Shown here piece after piece: positions 17,355-26,292 of a stretch of DNA of 64,000 nt. Position 1 is the stretch's first letter. Each line of letters begins with the position of its first letter. The DNA is from Cellvibrionaceae bacterium (GTDB lineage: Bacteria > Pseudomonadota > Gammaproteobacteria > Pseudomonadales > Cellvibrionaceae), in NCBI GenBank assembly GCA_021151825.1, contig JAGKWQ010000011.1:1-64000 (forward strand), written 5' to 3'. The position numbers and the translations under genes are program-made. The notes beneath the pieces are model-generated. The model was given only the letters and a program-made list of their open reading frames with translations. It was not told where the DNA came from and did not search any database.

Positions 17355-17382
17355 ACGTGGGGGCGGGAAGTCACTTTTCAAG
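17355..17382 (-). promoter_or_regulatory. Heat-shock (sigma-32) promoter of clpB
   Basis: On the minus strand CTTGAAA (17382-17376), a 13-base spacer and CCCCACGT (17362-17355) match the sigma-32 consensus CTTGAAA-N13-17-CCCCATNT closely. The start would fall near 17347, about 33 bases before the clpB ATG. The -35 half also forms one arm of a 13-base hairpin (17375-17407) with the sequence CCTGCTTGAAAAG. Confidence 0.72.
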
Positions 17383-17429
17383 CAGGCCGGCAAACCTGCT
17401 TGAAAAGAAAGACCAATCGTTGCGCCAGA

Positions 17430-17963
17430 TCAATTCTGGCCAGTAGAGCTCGCATCGGTGCTGCCAGGGCGCGGCGTTTCTTTCACATCAAAAAATTTGA
17501 TAGTAAGCGGGTAGTTTTTGATGATGCCTTTGTTGGCATCGATAGCACCCATAATGGTAAACACAATCGAGCAAATAAATAGCAGAATCAATAATGGAAT
17601 GCCGATTACGATAAAACACAAAATAATTCCGACAATCGCGTAAATAATGGCACTGAATACCCAGTTCATAACTACCCGACCTTGCTGATCAACATAAGCA
17701 TCGTCTTTTTTGGATTGCCACATAATTAACGGCACAATTATCCCCAAAAACGGAAACAGCCAGGAACAGAATTGCGTGAGGTGCAAGACCATGGCGTAGT
17801 CGTAATTGTTGGTCTGCATAATGGTGTGCGGTTGAACTTGCGCATTCGCCTGAGCGCTTGCTTGTGCGCCCAGAATACGTTCTTTCGCTTGCTGATATTC
17901 CTCCTCCGTGATCAGGCCTTTTTGTTTCAGGTCATTCAGCTTTTCGATTTGATCGAGATCCAT
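17430..17963 (-). CDS. DUF4870 membrane protein with SHOCT-like N-terminus
   Basis: A 177-residue protein. The first 30 residues (IEKLNDLKQKGLITEEEYQQAKERIL) form the short SHOCT-type helix pair seen at the ends of many bacterial proteins. After a Gln/Ala linker, residues 58-150 carry the DUF4870 pattern with three hydrophobic segments. The role is unknown beyond inner-membrane location. It lies between pgeF and clpB on the same strand, but clpB has its own promoter. Confidence 0.8.
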   Translation of the reverse strand: MDLDQIEKLNDLKQKGLITEEEYQQAKERILGAQASAQANAQVQPHTIMQTNNYDYAMVLHLTQFCSWLFPFLGIIVPLIMWQSKKDDAYVDQQGRVVMNWVFSAIIYAIVGIILCFIVIGIPLLILLFICSIVFTIMGAIDANKGIIKNYPLTIKFFDVKETPRPGSTDASSTGQN

Positions 17964-18054
17964 AAAATATTCCTTGTGAGTGGTTTCAAATAAGTAACAA
18001 TCGCCATCAATTCATAAGACACAAACAGGCTGTATTTGGATTCAACCTGAAAAA

Positions 18055-18813
18055 TTATTCCAACCAGATCAGGCTTGCCATCCTTCCAGTGGCTTTATCT
18101 CGCCGAAAAGAATAAAAGCGATCTTTTTCAGCGTAAGTACAATAGTCACCACCATAAATTGCATCAACCCCCAAGACATTTAATTCGGCACGGGCGAGCG
18201 CGTAGATATCCGCAAAAAAATGCAGCGGGCGATGCGCAGAAACAAACGCGGCAGCGATGTGCTCACGATGCTCGTGACTGCGTGCACTCTTAAAGAATGC
18301 CTCCAGCACATCCACACCCACCTCAAAATGTGGTTGGGATATAGCGGGGCCAAGATAGGCAAGAATATCACCCGGATTGCCACTAAACTTTTGCAGGCCG
18401 CGCGCGCAAATTCCTTTCGCCAGGCTGCGCCAGCCACAGTGCAATGCCGCAACCTGGGTGCCTTGCTTGTCGCACAGTAAAATTGGCAGGCAATCGGCAG
18501 TCATCACCAAACAAGGTTGGCCACGCAGGTTACTGTAGCTGCCATCGGCAGTACGAACTACGCCATCACTTTTTGCATTGACTACTTTGACGCCATGTAC
18601 CTGTTCCAACCATTGCGGTGTTTTTGCGAGCGTTAATTGTTCACCTAGCTGCTGGCGATTTTGTTCAACGGCGAGCGGATCATCGCCTACATGCAAGCCA
18701 AAATTATTGCTGGCGTAGGGCACCAGGCTAAAACCACCTGCCCGCGTACTGATGTATGCCCCGACACCGGCAGGGATTGGCCACGCCGGTGTAATTCCGG
18801 ATAAATCAGTCAT
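18055..18813 (-). CDS. pgeF: Peptidoglycan editing factor / purine nucleoside phosphorylase-like (YfiH family)
   Basis: Member of the multicopper polyphenol oxidase-like family (YfiH/PgeF), linked to removing wrongly built peptidoglycan precursors and to purine nucleoside cleavage. The conserved metal-site residues are present in VHGVKV, TADCLPILL and ALHCGWRSLAKGI. The open frame extends to 18933, but the ATG at 18813 (MTDLSGITPAWP) fits the family and gives 252 residues. It overlaps the end of rluD by eight bases, so the two are coupled, as in E. coli and Pseudomonas. Confidence 0.92.
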   Translation of the reverse strand: MTDLSGITPAWPIPAGVGAYISTRAGGFSLVPYASNNFGLHVGDDPLAVEQNRQQLGEQLTLAKTPQWLEQVHGVKVVNAKSDGVVRTADGSYSNLRGQPCLVMTADCLPILLCDKQGTQVAALHCGWRSLAKGICARGLQKFSGNPGDILAYLGPAISQPHFEVGVDVLEAFFKSARSHEHREHIAAAFVSAHRPLHFFADIYALARAELNVLGVDAIYGGDYCTYAEKDRFYSFRRDKATGRMASLIWLE

Positions 18814-19771
18814 CAGCAAGGGTATAACCTGTATTGAGTGCGTCCAGCAGGTTTTTAAAATCCTCCGGTAATGGTGCAGTCCACTCGGTATATTCGCCGG
18901 TACCCGGATGCTCCAAACCCAATTTAAAGGCATGCAATGCCTGGCGAGGGAAGTTTTTCAGGGCATCGATCAAATGCTGGTTCGCGCCTTTGGGGATTTT
19001 GAAACGACTGCCGTAGGTTTGGTCGCCAACCAATGCGTGGCCAATGTGAGCCATATGCACACGAATTTGATGGGTACGACCAGTTTCCAGCTTCACGCGA
19101 ATATGTGTGTGGCTGGGATAACGCTTGGCCACGCGATAGTGAGTAACAGCGCGCTTGCCACCCGCACTCAACACTGCCATCAATTTGCGCTGAATCGGGT
19201 GGCGCCCCATAGGTGCATCTACGGTACCACCGCCAGTCATCGCACCAACAGCAACCGCTTCGTATTCTCGGTTTACGGTACGATCCGCCAATTGCTCCAC
19301 CAAATCAGTATGGGCTTCCAGGGTTTTGGCAACCACCATCAAACCGGTTGTTTCTTTATCCAGGCGATGCACAATGCCAGCGCGCGGCAAGTTAACCAAC
19401 CCGGGGATGTGATTGATCAGCGCATTCACCAAAGTGCCGGTGTAATTACCGGCGGCAGGATGAACGACCAAACCAGCCTGTTTATTGATGATAATCAGGT
19501 CATCATCTTCATGGATGATATCCAACTGGATCTCTTCCGGCTCCCATTCGCCCTGGGCTTCCAGTTCCGCTTTGAGCTCCAGGAATTCGCCACCAATTAA
19601 CTTATCCTTGGGTTTGGCAATACGGCCGTCCACTTTGAGCTGGCCATCTTTGATCCAGCTTTGTAATCGCGAACGGGAAAAGTCGGGGAACAACTCCGAG
19701 GCGATCTGGTCGAAGCGCATGCCGTTCATCTGGATCGGGACCTGGGCACTCAGGTCAAACACATCTTTCAT
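18806..19771 (-). CDS. rluD: 23S rRNA pseudouridine synthase D
   Basis: Makes pseudouridines at 1911, 1915 and 1917 in helix 69 of 23S rRNA, by family knowledge. Its 321 residues contain an N-terminal S4 RNA-binding domain (about 18-70, SRSRLQSWIKDGQLKVDG) and the catalytic domain with HRLDKETTGLMV, whose Asp is the catalytic residue. A long 10-base hairpin lies 20 bases before its start. It diverges from bamD in the conserved bamD-rluD-pgeF-clpB arrangement. Confidence 0.95.
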   Translation of the reverse strand: MKDVFDLSAQVPIQMNGMRFDQIASELFPDFSRSRLQSWIKDGQLKVDGRIAKPKDKLIGGEFLELKAELEAQGEWEPEEIQLDIIHEDDDLIIINKQAGLVVHPAAGNYTGTLVNALINHIPGLVNLPRAGIVHRLDKETTGLMVVAKTLEAHTDLVEQLADRTVNREYEAVAVGAMTGGGTVDAPMGRHPIQRKLMAVLSAGGKRAVTHYRVAKRYPSHTHIRVKLETGRTHQIRVHMAHIGHALVGDQTYGSRFKIPKGANQHLIDALKNFPRQALHAFKLGLEHPGTGEYTEWTAPLPEDFKNLLDALNTGYTLADD

Positions 19772-19790
19772 TCAATAACCTCAAGTAAAG

Positions 19791-19820
19791 CTGTGTTGAC
19801 CGGATTGAACGTCAACACAG
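19791..19820. promoter_or_regulatory. Inverted repeat in the rluD-bamD gap
   Basis: CTGTGTTGAC (19791-19800) and its exact inverse GTCAACACAG (19811-19820) are separated by ten bases. It lies 20 bases upstream of rluD, so it could be a hairpin in the rluD leader or an operator for the divergent pair. No known regulator site is recognised. Confidence 0.45.
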
Positions 19821-19933
19821 TGGAAATCAGGAGCTTTTCTTTCTGCCAGATTGGTATCCGCCAAGCTCTGTGTTTAAATACCCTGCCCCGCGAATCGGGG
19901 CCTAAAATTGTCGAGATAAGAGTCTATAACCCT

Positions 19934-20839
19934 ATGCGCGTCCTGCCCTGTTTGTTGCTCAGCACTGCTGTCCTGCTGACTGCCTGCTCTTCCAAGGAGC
20001 CTGAATACACTACCGAAGCGGATTTGTACAACGCCGCCACCAAACAACTCGAAAACAGCCAGTGGGAATCTGCAATCAAAAACCTGAACTCGCTGGAAGA
20101 AAACTTCCCGTTCGGTACTTATGCAGATCAGGCGCAGCTGGAGCTTATTTACGCACAATACAGTTCAGATGAACCGGATGCAGCCATTGCCACCGCCAAT
20201 CGTTTTATCCGTTTGCACCCTCAGCACCGTAATGTGGACTATGCCTACTATATGCTGGGGATGAGTTCATTCACCAAAGACAAAGGCATGTTTGAGCGTG
20301 TAATGCCAGTAGATACCACCATGCGCGATCCAGGTGCTGCGCGCGAATCACTCGCCAACTTTACCCAATTACTGAATCGTTTCCCTGATAGTACCTACGC
20401 CGCCGACGCTAAAAAACGCATGATTTATTTGCGTAACTATCTGGCCCGCTATGAAATCCATGCCGCTAACTACTACTTCAAGCGCGGCGCCTATATCGCC
20501 GCCCTGGGGCGCGGCCGCTATGTATTGGAAAACTTCCCGCAAACACCGGCAATTCCCGATGCCTTAGCAACCATGGTACAAGGCTACTATCTGTTGAAAA
20601 TGAATACCCAGGCAGAACAAACACTGGAAATTCTGAAGCTCAATTATCCAGACTATCCTGCACTGGAGAAAAATGGCAGTTTTAATCAGGAGTTCATGTA
20701 CAACAATGGTAAATCGCGTGTACTGGCATGGTTAACGCTCGGCATTTTCAGCAAAGATGAGATTACTGGATTCGATACCCGTGCACAGTACGATCCGCAG
20801 TATAAGCCTGCATCTACCATTGCTTCCCGACCGGAATAA
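19934..20839 (+). CDS. bamD: Outer membrane assembly lipoprotein BamD
   Basis: Essential lipoprotein of the BAM complex, which folds beta-barrel proteins into the outer membrane. The signal peptide ends in the lipobox LLTAC at about residue 16-20. Five TPR-like helical repeats follow (for example YNAATKQLENSQWESAIKNL and DQAQLELIYAQYSSDEPDAAI). The open frame begins at 19793, but the ATG at 19934 is the one that starts the signal peptide, giving 301 residues. It diverges from rluD. Confidence 0.95.
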   Translation: MRVLPCLLLSTAVLLTACSSKEPEYTTEADLYNAATKQLENSQWESAIKNLNSLEENFPFGTYADQAQLELIYAQYSSDEPDAAIATANRFIRLHPQHRNVDYAYYMLGMSSFTKDKGMFERVMPVDTTMRDPGAARESLANFTQLLNRFPDSTYAADAKKRMIYLRNYLARYEIHAANYYFKRGAYIAALGRGRYVLENFPQTPAIPDALATMVQGYYLLKMNTQAEQTLEILKLNYPDYPALEKNGSFNQEFMYNNGKSRVLAWLTLGIFSKDEITGFDTRAQYDPQYKPASTIASRPE

Positions 20840-20854
20840 TGTTCCGGTTCGTAT

Positions 20855-20884
20855 CAAAAGGCCGCATTTGCGGCCTTTTGATTT
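20855..20884. terminator. Bidirectional terminator
   Basis: CAAAAGGCCGC, loop ATTT, GCGGCCTTTTG, followed by ATTTT. It lies between the convergent bamD and nadE. Confidence 0.85.
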
Positions 20885-20893
20885 TGGGGATCA

Positions 20894-22522
20894 TTAATCT
20901 CCCATTTTCCAGCCAGACGTAATCGGGTAGCGACGATCGCGGCCAAAGCCGCGCTGGGTGATGCGAATACCAATCGGTGCCTGGCGGCGCTTATATTCGT
21001 TGATATCAACCAATCGCACCACGCGCTCAACCTGCTCACGATTAAAGCCACGGGCAATTATGGCTTCTGCGCTCAAATCCTGCTCAATGTATAAAGCCAG
21101 AATCTGGTCGAGGATGTCATAGGGAGGCAAACTGTCTTCATCTTTTTGATCCGGCGCTAATTCTGCCGACGGCGGACGGGTAATCACAGTTTCCGGAATT
21201 ACCGGGCTGATGGTATTGCGGTAACGCGACAACGCAAACACCAGGGTTTTAGGTACATCTTTCAGCGCATCAAAACCACCGGCCATATCACCATAGAGCG
21301 TGGAATAACCCACCGCCATTTCGCTTTTGTTGCCGGTCGTTAACACCAGATAGCCTTTCTTGTTGGAAATCGCCATGAGCAACACACCGCGGCAACGAGC
21401 CTGCAGGTTTTCTTCGGTGGCATCCCGCTTGGTACCGGCAAACTCATCCGCCAGAGCAGCCATAAAGGCTTCATACATTGGCTCAATGGAAATGGAGCTA
21501 TAACGCACACCGAGGCGCGCCGCTTCATCGGCCGCATCGTTCTTACTCAAATCAGAGGTGTAACGAAATGGCATCATTACCGCCTCAACACGATCTGCGC
21601 CCAGAGCATCGACCGCCATCGCTAACGCCAACGCGGAATCAATGCCGCCGGACAATCCCAGAACCACACCTTTGAAGCGGTTTTTGGTCACATAATCGCG
21701 CATACCAACAACCAGCGCTTGATACACCGCTGCCAAATTATCAGGGATTATTTCCAATGATTGAGATGGAATGGAGATTTGCTGCTGATCCCAAAACAGA
21801 TCAACTGAATATTCCCCTTCAGCAAACGCCGGGGCACGGAAGCAGGTCTGACCCGATGCATCAACCACAACGGATCCGCCATCAAACACCAACTCATCCT
21901 GGCCGCCGACCAAATTGGTATACACCACCGGCATTAGGCCTTCGCGCGCGCGCGCGGCAACCACCGCCTCGCGCGCTTGCTGCTTGCCCTGATGATAGGG
22001 AGAAGCATTCAGATTGAGCATTAGCCTGGCCCCGGCAGCACTGGCTTGCGCCATTGGTTCGGGAAACCAGATATCTTCACAAACACTGAGTGCCGTGGGT
22101 ACACCGTTCAAATCAAACACGCAAGGCTTGTCGCCCGCAACAAAATAGCGTTTCTCATCAAATACCTGGTAATTGGGCAGGCATTGCTTGGCATATTCAG
22201 CAATCAACTTTCCATTCTGGATAACACCCGCCATGTTGTACAACTTGCCATCGCGAACTCGCGGATAGCCAATCACCAGCGCCACCGGCAAATTCGCCGC
22301 CTGAATCTCTTGCAGCGCGCGCTCAATTCGCAGCTCAAGACTTGGACGCAAAAGCAAATCTTCAGGTGGGTAACCCGTCAGTGTCAGCTCGGGAAATAAA
22401 ATCGCATCAACTGTACCTTGATCCAGCGTCGCACGTGCGACGGCGATGACCTTGGCAGTATTGCCGGGGATATCACCTACCAGCGTATTCACTTGGGAAA
22501 GAACTAACTTTAATGGCAACAT
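20894..22522 (-). CDS. nadE: Glutamine-dependent NAD+ synthetase
   Basis: Last step of NAD synthesis: amidation of deamido-NAD with ammonia released from glutamine. The N-terminal nitrilase-fold glutaminase (about 1-260) shows its Glu (FPELTLTGYPPED), Lys (DEKRYF region) and Cys (VCEDIWFP). The C-terminal synthetase has the ATP pyrophosphatase loop GLSGGIDSALALA. The open frame reaches 22627, but the ATG at 22522 (MLPLKLVLSQ) is the natural start and gives 542 residues. It diverges from pilS. Confidence 0.95.
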   Translation of the reverse strand: MLPLKLVLSQVNTLVGDIPGNTAKVIAVARATLDQGTVDAILFPELTLTGYPPEDLLLRPSLELRIERALQEIQAANLPVALVIGYPRVRDGKLYNMAGVIQNGKLIAEYAKQCLPNYQVFDEKRYFVAGDKPCVFDLNGVPTALSVCEDIWFPEPMAQASAAGARLMLNLNASPYHQGKQQAREAVVAARAREGLMPVVYTNLVGGQDELVFDGGSVVVDASGQTCFRAPAFAEGEYSVDLFWDQQQISIPSQSLEIIPDNLAAVYQALVVGMRDYVTKNRFKGVVLGLSGGIDSALALAMAVDALGADRVEAVMMPFRYTSDLSKNDAADEAARLGVRYSSISIEPMYEAFMAALADEFAGTKRDATEENLQARCRGVLLMAISNKKGYLVLTTGNKSEMAVGYSTLYGDMAGGFDALKDVPKTLVFALSRYRNTISPVIPETVITRPPSAELAPDQKDEDSLPPYDILDQILALYIEQDLSAEAIIARGFNREQVERVVRLVDINEYKRRQAPIGIRITQRGFGRDRRYPITSGWKMGD

Positions 22523-22698
22523 AAGCGCCCTGAAAATAACCGGAAAAAACGGAATGCGAGTGCTGGCAGTAGACGTTGCGCGCAGCAACCGGGCAGCATG
22601 CCCTGTAAACTCGCCAAAGGCGCGCATTGTCCGCGATCAGGCCTATTAAAGCCAAGCGGATTTTGCACAACCATTCCTCACTCAGGATCCAACCGCAG

Positions 22699-24348
22699 AT
22701 GAACAAGTTTTCACCCAGCGATGCCCGTAACTATAACCCCTACGACCTGCTGCGGGTTTACACCTATTATCGCACCCTGCTGGGCAGCCTTCTGTTGATA
22801 ATGTTTGAATTAAAGTTTGCCCCCAGAATATTGGGCAATGACAATCCGATCTTATTCTTATACACATCGGCAGCTTATACAGCGATCAACTGCATGACCC
22901 TGATTGTGATGTGGCAGCTCAAATTCGCGCCCTCCCAGCGGAAACTTTTCGGCTCCCTGCTTGTAGATGTTGTCGCAATCAGCCTGCTGATGCATTCCAG
23001 TGGCGGTGCGATTAGCGGATTGGGTTATCTGCTACTAGTCGCTATTGCCGCCGGTGGCATTATGCTGCGAGAACGAGTTTCATTTTTTCTCGCAGCAATT
23101 ACTACGTTAGTTGTTTTAAGTGAGGGAGCATATCGCTTTTTGATTCTTACGCAGGATAATAAGGCAATTTTTGCTTCTGGCACTCTCGGCGCTTTAGCGT
23201 TTTTAACCGCTCTGCTTTTTCAACACCTTACCAAAAAAATTCGCGTTTCCTATGCTGAAGCCCAAGCCCAGGCAGATCACGCTGCGCACCTGCAAAAACT
23301 TGCACAACTGATTGTTGAACGCATGCGCACAGGCATAGTAGTTCTGAATAAAAATCTTGAAATGGAGCTTTGGAACCAATCAGCCATCAAGTTGTTAGGC
23401 GCACATGTAACTCCTGATGAAAACCTCAAGCTGGAAAGATTCCCTGAACTCTATAGAAAGTATCAATCCTGGATACGAAACATAAATGATCATTCCCCCC
23501 AAATGAAAATTGAGGGGCAAGCCGCTGCCGAAATCAAAGTGAACTTTGCACATCTGGAGCAAGGAAATCCGACGGAAATATTAATTTTTCTAGAAGATGT
23601 CCGCTCATTAAACCAGCAAGCCCAACAATTAAAACTGGCTTCACTGGGGCGATTAACAGCAAGCATTGCCCATGAAATCCGCAACCCGCTTGGTGCCATT
23701 AGTCATGCAAGCCAACTACTGGGAGAGTCGCAAACGATTCCCCAAAGTGATCATCGTTTGCTGGACATCATCAACAATCACAGCAAACGAGTAAACCAGA
23801 TTATTGAAAACATCCTGCAACTGTCGCGCCGCAGAGCGGCAAAGCCGGAACATATTATTTTGCAGTATTGGTTGCCCAATTTTATTTCCGATTACAAATC
23901 AGGCAAAAGTAATGGCAACCAATTGGAGATTTCATTACTGGAAAAAAATATCAGCGAACAGCAGCATGACTATCCTTATGATGATGAAAGCTCCCCCAAG
24001 CAATTACAGGCTAAATTTGATACCAGCCAACTACAACAGGTGCTCACCAATTTATTTGACAACGGTATCCGCCACGGAAAGCCTGCACTGAGAATTGAAA
24101 TTGGTGTAGACGTTACCCATCAACAGCCCTATATTCGAATAGTAGATTTTGGCCCTGGAATTAGCGACGAAAATGCCCGCCATTTATTTGAACCATTTTT
24201 TACTACCGAGAATACCGGTTCAGGTTTGGGGCTCTATATTTGCAAAGAATTATGCGAGGCCAATCAGGCAATTATTTCCTATAAGCGCACGGCGCACGGT
24301 GAAAGCTGCTTCCATTTACAGCTCGCCCATCCCGAAAAAGCGAATTAA
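22699..24348 (+). CDS. pilS: Sensor histidine kinase PilS
   Basis: Membrane kinase that controls pilin transcription through PilR. About six N-terminal membrane segments (residues 25-185) are followed by a PAS-like stretch, a dimerisation helix with the phospho-His in SIAHEIRNPLG (about residue 323) and a C-terminal ATPase with DNGIRHG and GSGLGLYI boxes. The open frame starts at 22627, but the ATG at 22699 (MNKFSPSDARNYNPYDLLRVY) fits the family better (549 residues). PilR follows after 14 bases. The major pilin gene pilA, its usual target, is not in this window. Confidence 0.93.
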   Translation: MNKFSPSDARNYNPYDLLRVYTYYRTLLGSLLLIMFELKFAPRILGNDNPILFLYTSAAYTAINCMTLIVMWQLKFAPSQRKLFGSLLVDVVAISLLMHSSGGAISGLGYLLLVAIAAGGIMLRERVSFFLAAITTLVVLSEGAYRFLILTQDNKAIFASGTLGALAFLTALLFQHLTKKIRVSYAEAQAQADHAAHLQKLAQLIVERMRTGIVVLNKNLEMELWNQSAIKLLGAHVTPDENLKLERFPELYRKYQSWIRNINDHSPQMKIEGQAAAEIKVNFAHLEQGNPTEILIFLEDVRSLNQQAQQLKLASLGRLTASIAHEIRNPLGAISHASQLLGESQTIPQSDHRLLDIINNHSKRVNQIIENILQLSRRRAAKPEHIILQYWLPNFISDYKSGKSNGNQLEISLLEKNISEQQHDYPYDDESSPKQLQAKFDTSQLQQVLTNLFDNGIRHGKPALRIEIGVDVTHQQPYIRIVDFGPGISDENARHLFEPFFTTENTGSGLGLYICKELCEANQAIISYKRTAHGESCFHLQLAHPEKAN

Positions 24349-24362
24349 ATAAAGGATCCACC

Positions 24363-25763
24363 ATGGCTCAAAAACAAGTTCTGATTATTGACGATGAACC
24401 CGATATTCGCGAACTGTTGGAAATCACCCTGGGCAGAATGCAAATTGAGACTCACAGTGCTGCGAACGTCAATCAAGCAAAGCAATTGCTTGCACAATAT
24501 ACATATGATTTATGCCTGACCGACATGCGCTTGCCTGACGGTAACGGGCTGGAAATTGTTGAGTTTATCCAGCAACACCAACCACAACTCCCCGTTGCAG
24601 TCATTACAGCACACGGCAGCATAGATACCGCGATTGAATCAATGAAAGCCGGTGCATTTGATTTTATTTCCAAGCCGGTCGATTTAGCGACACTACGTAA
24701 ACTGGTCAACACCGCCATCGAGTCCAGCCAATTAGCGCCGCAACCATTGCCCAAGGTCACACCAATTATCGGTGATTCAAAAGCAATTCAGGATTTAATC
24801 CGCAGCATAGAAAAACTTGCCCGTTCACAAGCGCCGGTTTACATCAGCGGTGAGTCAGGTTCAGGAAAAGAACTGGTTGCCCATTCCATTCACGACCTTG
24901 GCCCGCGTTCAGGCAATCCCTTTGTCGCCGTCAATTGCGGCGCTATCCCGCGCGAATTAATGGAAAGCGAATTCTTTGGTCACAAGAAAGGCAGCTTTAC
25001 AGGGGCACATCAAGACAAGATTGGTTTATTCCAGGCAGCAGAAGGAGGAACCTTATTTTTTGATGAAGTCGCGGATTTACCGCTCGACATGCAAGTAAAA
25101 TTATTGCGAGCGATCCAGGAAAAATCTGTACGCCCGGTGGGCGCGGCTGAAGAGCTTGCCATTGATGTACGCATTCTCTGTGCAACCCACAAAAATCTGG
25201 AAATAGAAGTTAAAGAAGGCCGCTTTCGCCAGGATTTATTTTATCGTTTGAACGTTATTCAACTCGCAGTTGCACCACTACGTGAACGCCGTGAAGATAT
25301 CCCTCTGCTCACACAACATTTACTTAACAAGTTAGCAGCAGAAATAAATCTACCTGCACCAAAATTATCTACAAATGCGCAGCAACTACTTTACAGCTAT
25401 CACTTTCCCGGCAACGTCCGCGAATTGGAAAACATTCTGGAGCGCGCATTTACGTTGTGCGAAAGCAATACGATTGATAGTCATGATTTGCAATTGCGTG
25501 ACAGCCCAAATGACCAAACTGAAAAAACGTATTCACATCCTGGAAAAACAACTTCGCGCAACAATGCAGGCGCAGTCGATTACCCTGCCCGCTGCGCTGA
25601 ATATCCTTCTTTGGATGACTACTTGCAGGATGTCGAAAAAGAAATATTATGCAATGCTCTGGAAAAAGCGAGATGGAATAAAACGTTGGCGGCCAAACAT
25701 CTGGGGATAAGTTTTAGATCGTTAAGGTACAGGCTGCAGAAATTGGGGTTGGATGATGAATAA
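24363..25763 (+). CDS. pilR: Sigma-54-dependent response regulator PilR
   Basis: NtrC-family activator, 466 residues. The receiver domain has the phosphorylation site Asp54 (LTDMRLPDG). The AAA+ domain has Walker A GESGSGKE and the sigma-54 contact loop GSFTGA (usual GAFTGA with a common Ala-to-Ser change). A Fis-type helix-turn-helix ends the protein (NKTLAAKHLGISFRSLRYRL). It should activate sigma-54 promoters of pilus genes after phosphorylation by PilS. Confidence 0.95.
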   Translation: MAQKQVLIIDDEPDIRELLEITLGRMQIETHSAANVNQAKQLLAQYTYDLCLTDMRLPDGNGLEIVEFIQQHQPQLPVAVITAHGSIDTAIESMKAGAFDFISKPVDLATLRKLVNTAIESSQLAPQPLPKVTPIIGDSKAIQDLIRSIEKLARSQAPVYISGESGSGKELVAHSIHDLGPRSGNPFVAVNCGAIPRELMESEFFGHKKGSFTGAHQDKIGLFQAAEGGTLFFDEVADLPLDMQVKLLRAIQEKSVRPVGAAEELAIDVRILCATHKNLEIEVKEGRFRQDLFYRLNVIQLAVAPLRERREDIPLLTQHLLNKLAAEINLPAPKLSTNAQQLLYSYHFPGNVRELENILERAFTLCESNTIDSHDLQLRDSPNDQTEKTYSHPGKTTSRNNAGAVDYPARCAEYPSLDDYLQDVEKEILCNALEKARWNKTLAAKHLGISFRSLRYRLQKLGLDDE

Positions 25764-25794
25764 ATAATAAATTTTTACCAACTAGCTTTAATAA

Positions 25795-25838
25795 GGCGCA
25801 ACAGCAGGCATCCGCACATTGCGCCCTTCATTTTTTAG
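25795..25838 (+). terminator. Probable terminator after pilR
   Basis: GGCGCAA (25795-25801) and TTGCGCC (25819-25825) form a stem followed by CTTCATTTTTT. It lies between the convergent pilR and pilE. Confidence 0.55.
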
Positions 25839-25841
25839 AAA

Positions 25842-26279
25842 TTACCAACATTCATCTGTAGTTTCCGTCCCATCACTATTTTTTGCGATTTTAGTTCCTT
25901 TGTGATCCAGACTAAAACTTGCGCAAGAATAATCTTTAGCCTGGGTTTTACCACTTACCGGTGCAGCAGTCAGAGTAAACGTTGTTCTATCAAAATCACT
26001 GCCGGTGATGACATAAAAACCACCTTTTGATGTTACACCCCCACTCGTTTTCAACAAATCAACAATATCGCAACGCCCTTCTTCAGGAGTAAAGGTGCTA
26101 TACATGGTGTAGCACCTTTGCAAACGCACCGATAAATCACTGAGCTCACCGATCGCATCAGAACGATTACTTTTTCTTACTGAATCAACATAAGATGGAT
26201 AAGCAATAGCAGCCAAGATACCGATGATAGCAAGTGCTATTAACAATTCAATCAAACTAAAACCTGTATTTCTTTGCAT
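25842..26279 (-). CDS. pilE: Type IV minor pilin PilE
   Basis: A 145-residue prepilin. The leader MQRNTG is cut before Phe (G/FSLIELLIALAIIGILAAIAYPSYVDSVRKS), and the mature protein has Glu at position 5 as required for assembly. Cys residues (YRC-like CYTMY, GRC, SCAS and DECW) can form disulfides. It ends the minor pilin operon after pilY1 with a 13-base gap, as in Pseudomonas, where PilE joins the tip or priming complex. Confidence 0.92.
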   Translation of the reverse strand: MQRNTGFSLIELLIALAIIGILAAIAYPSYVDSVRKSNRSDAIGELSDLSVRLQRCYTMYSTFTPEEGRCDIVDLLKTSGGVTSKGGFYVITGSDFDRTTFTLTAAPVSGKTQAKDYSCASFSLDHKGTKIAKNSDGTETTDECW

Positions 26280-26292
26280 TCATATCACCTTG

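Noticed and set aside
17430..17963. DUF4870 gene as part of a clpB heat-shock operon
   Set aside because: clpB has its own promoter in the gap, and no shared control is visible.
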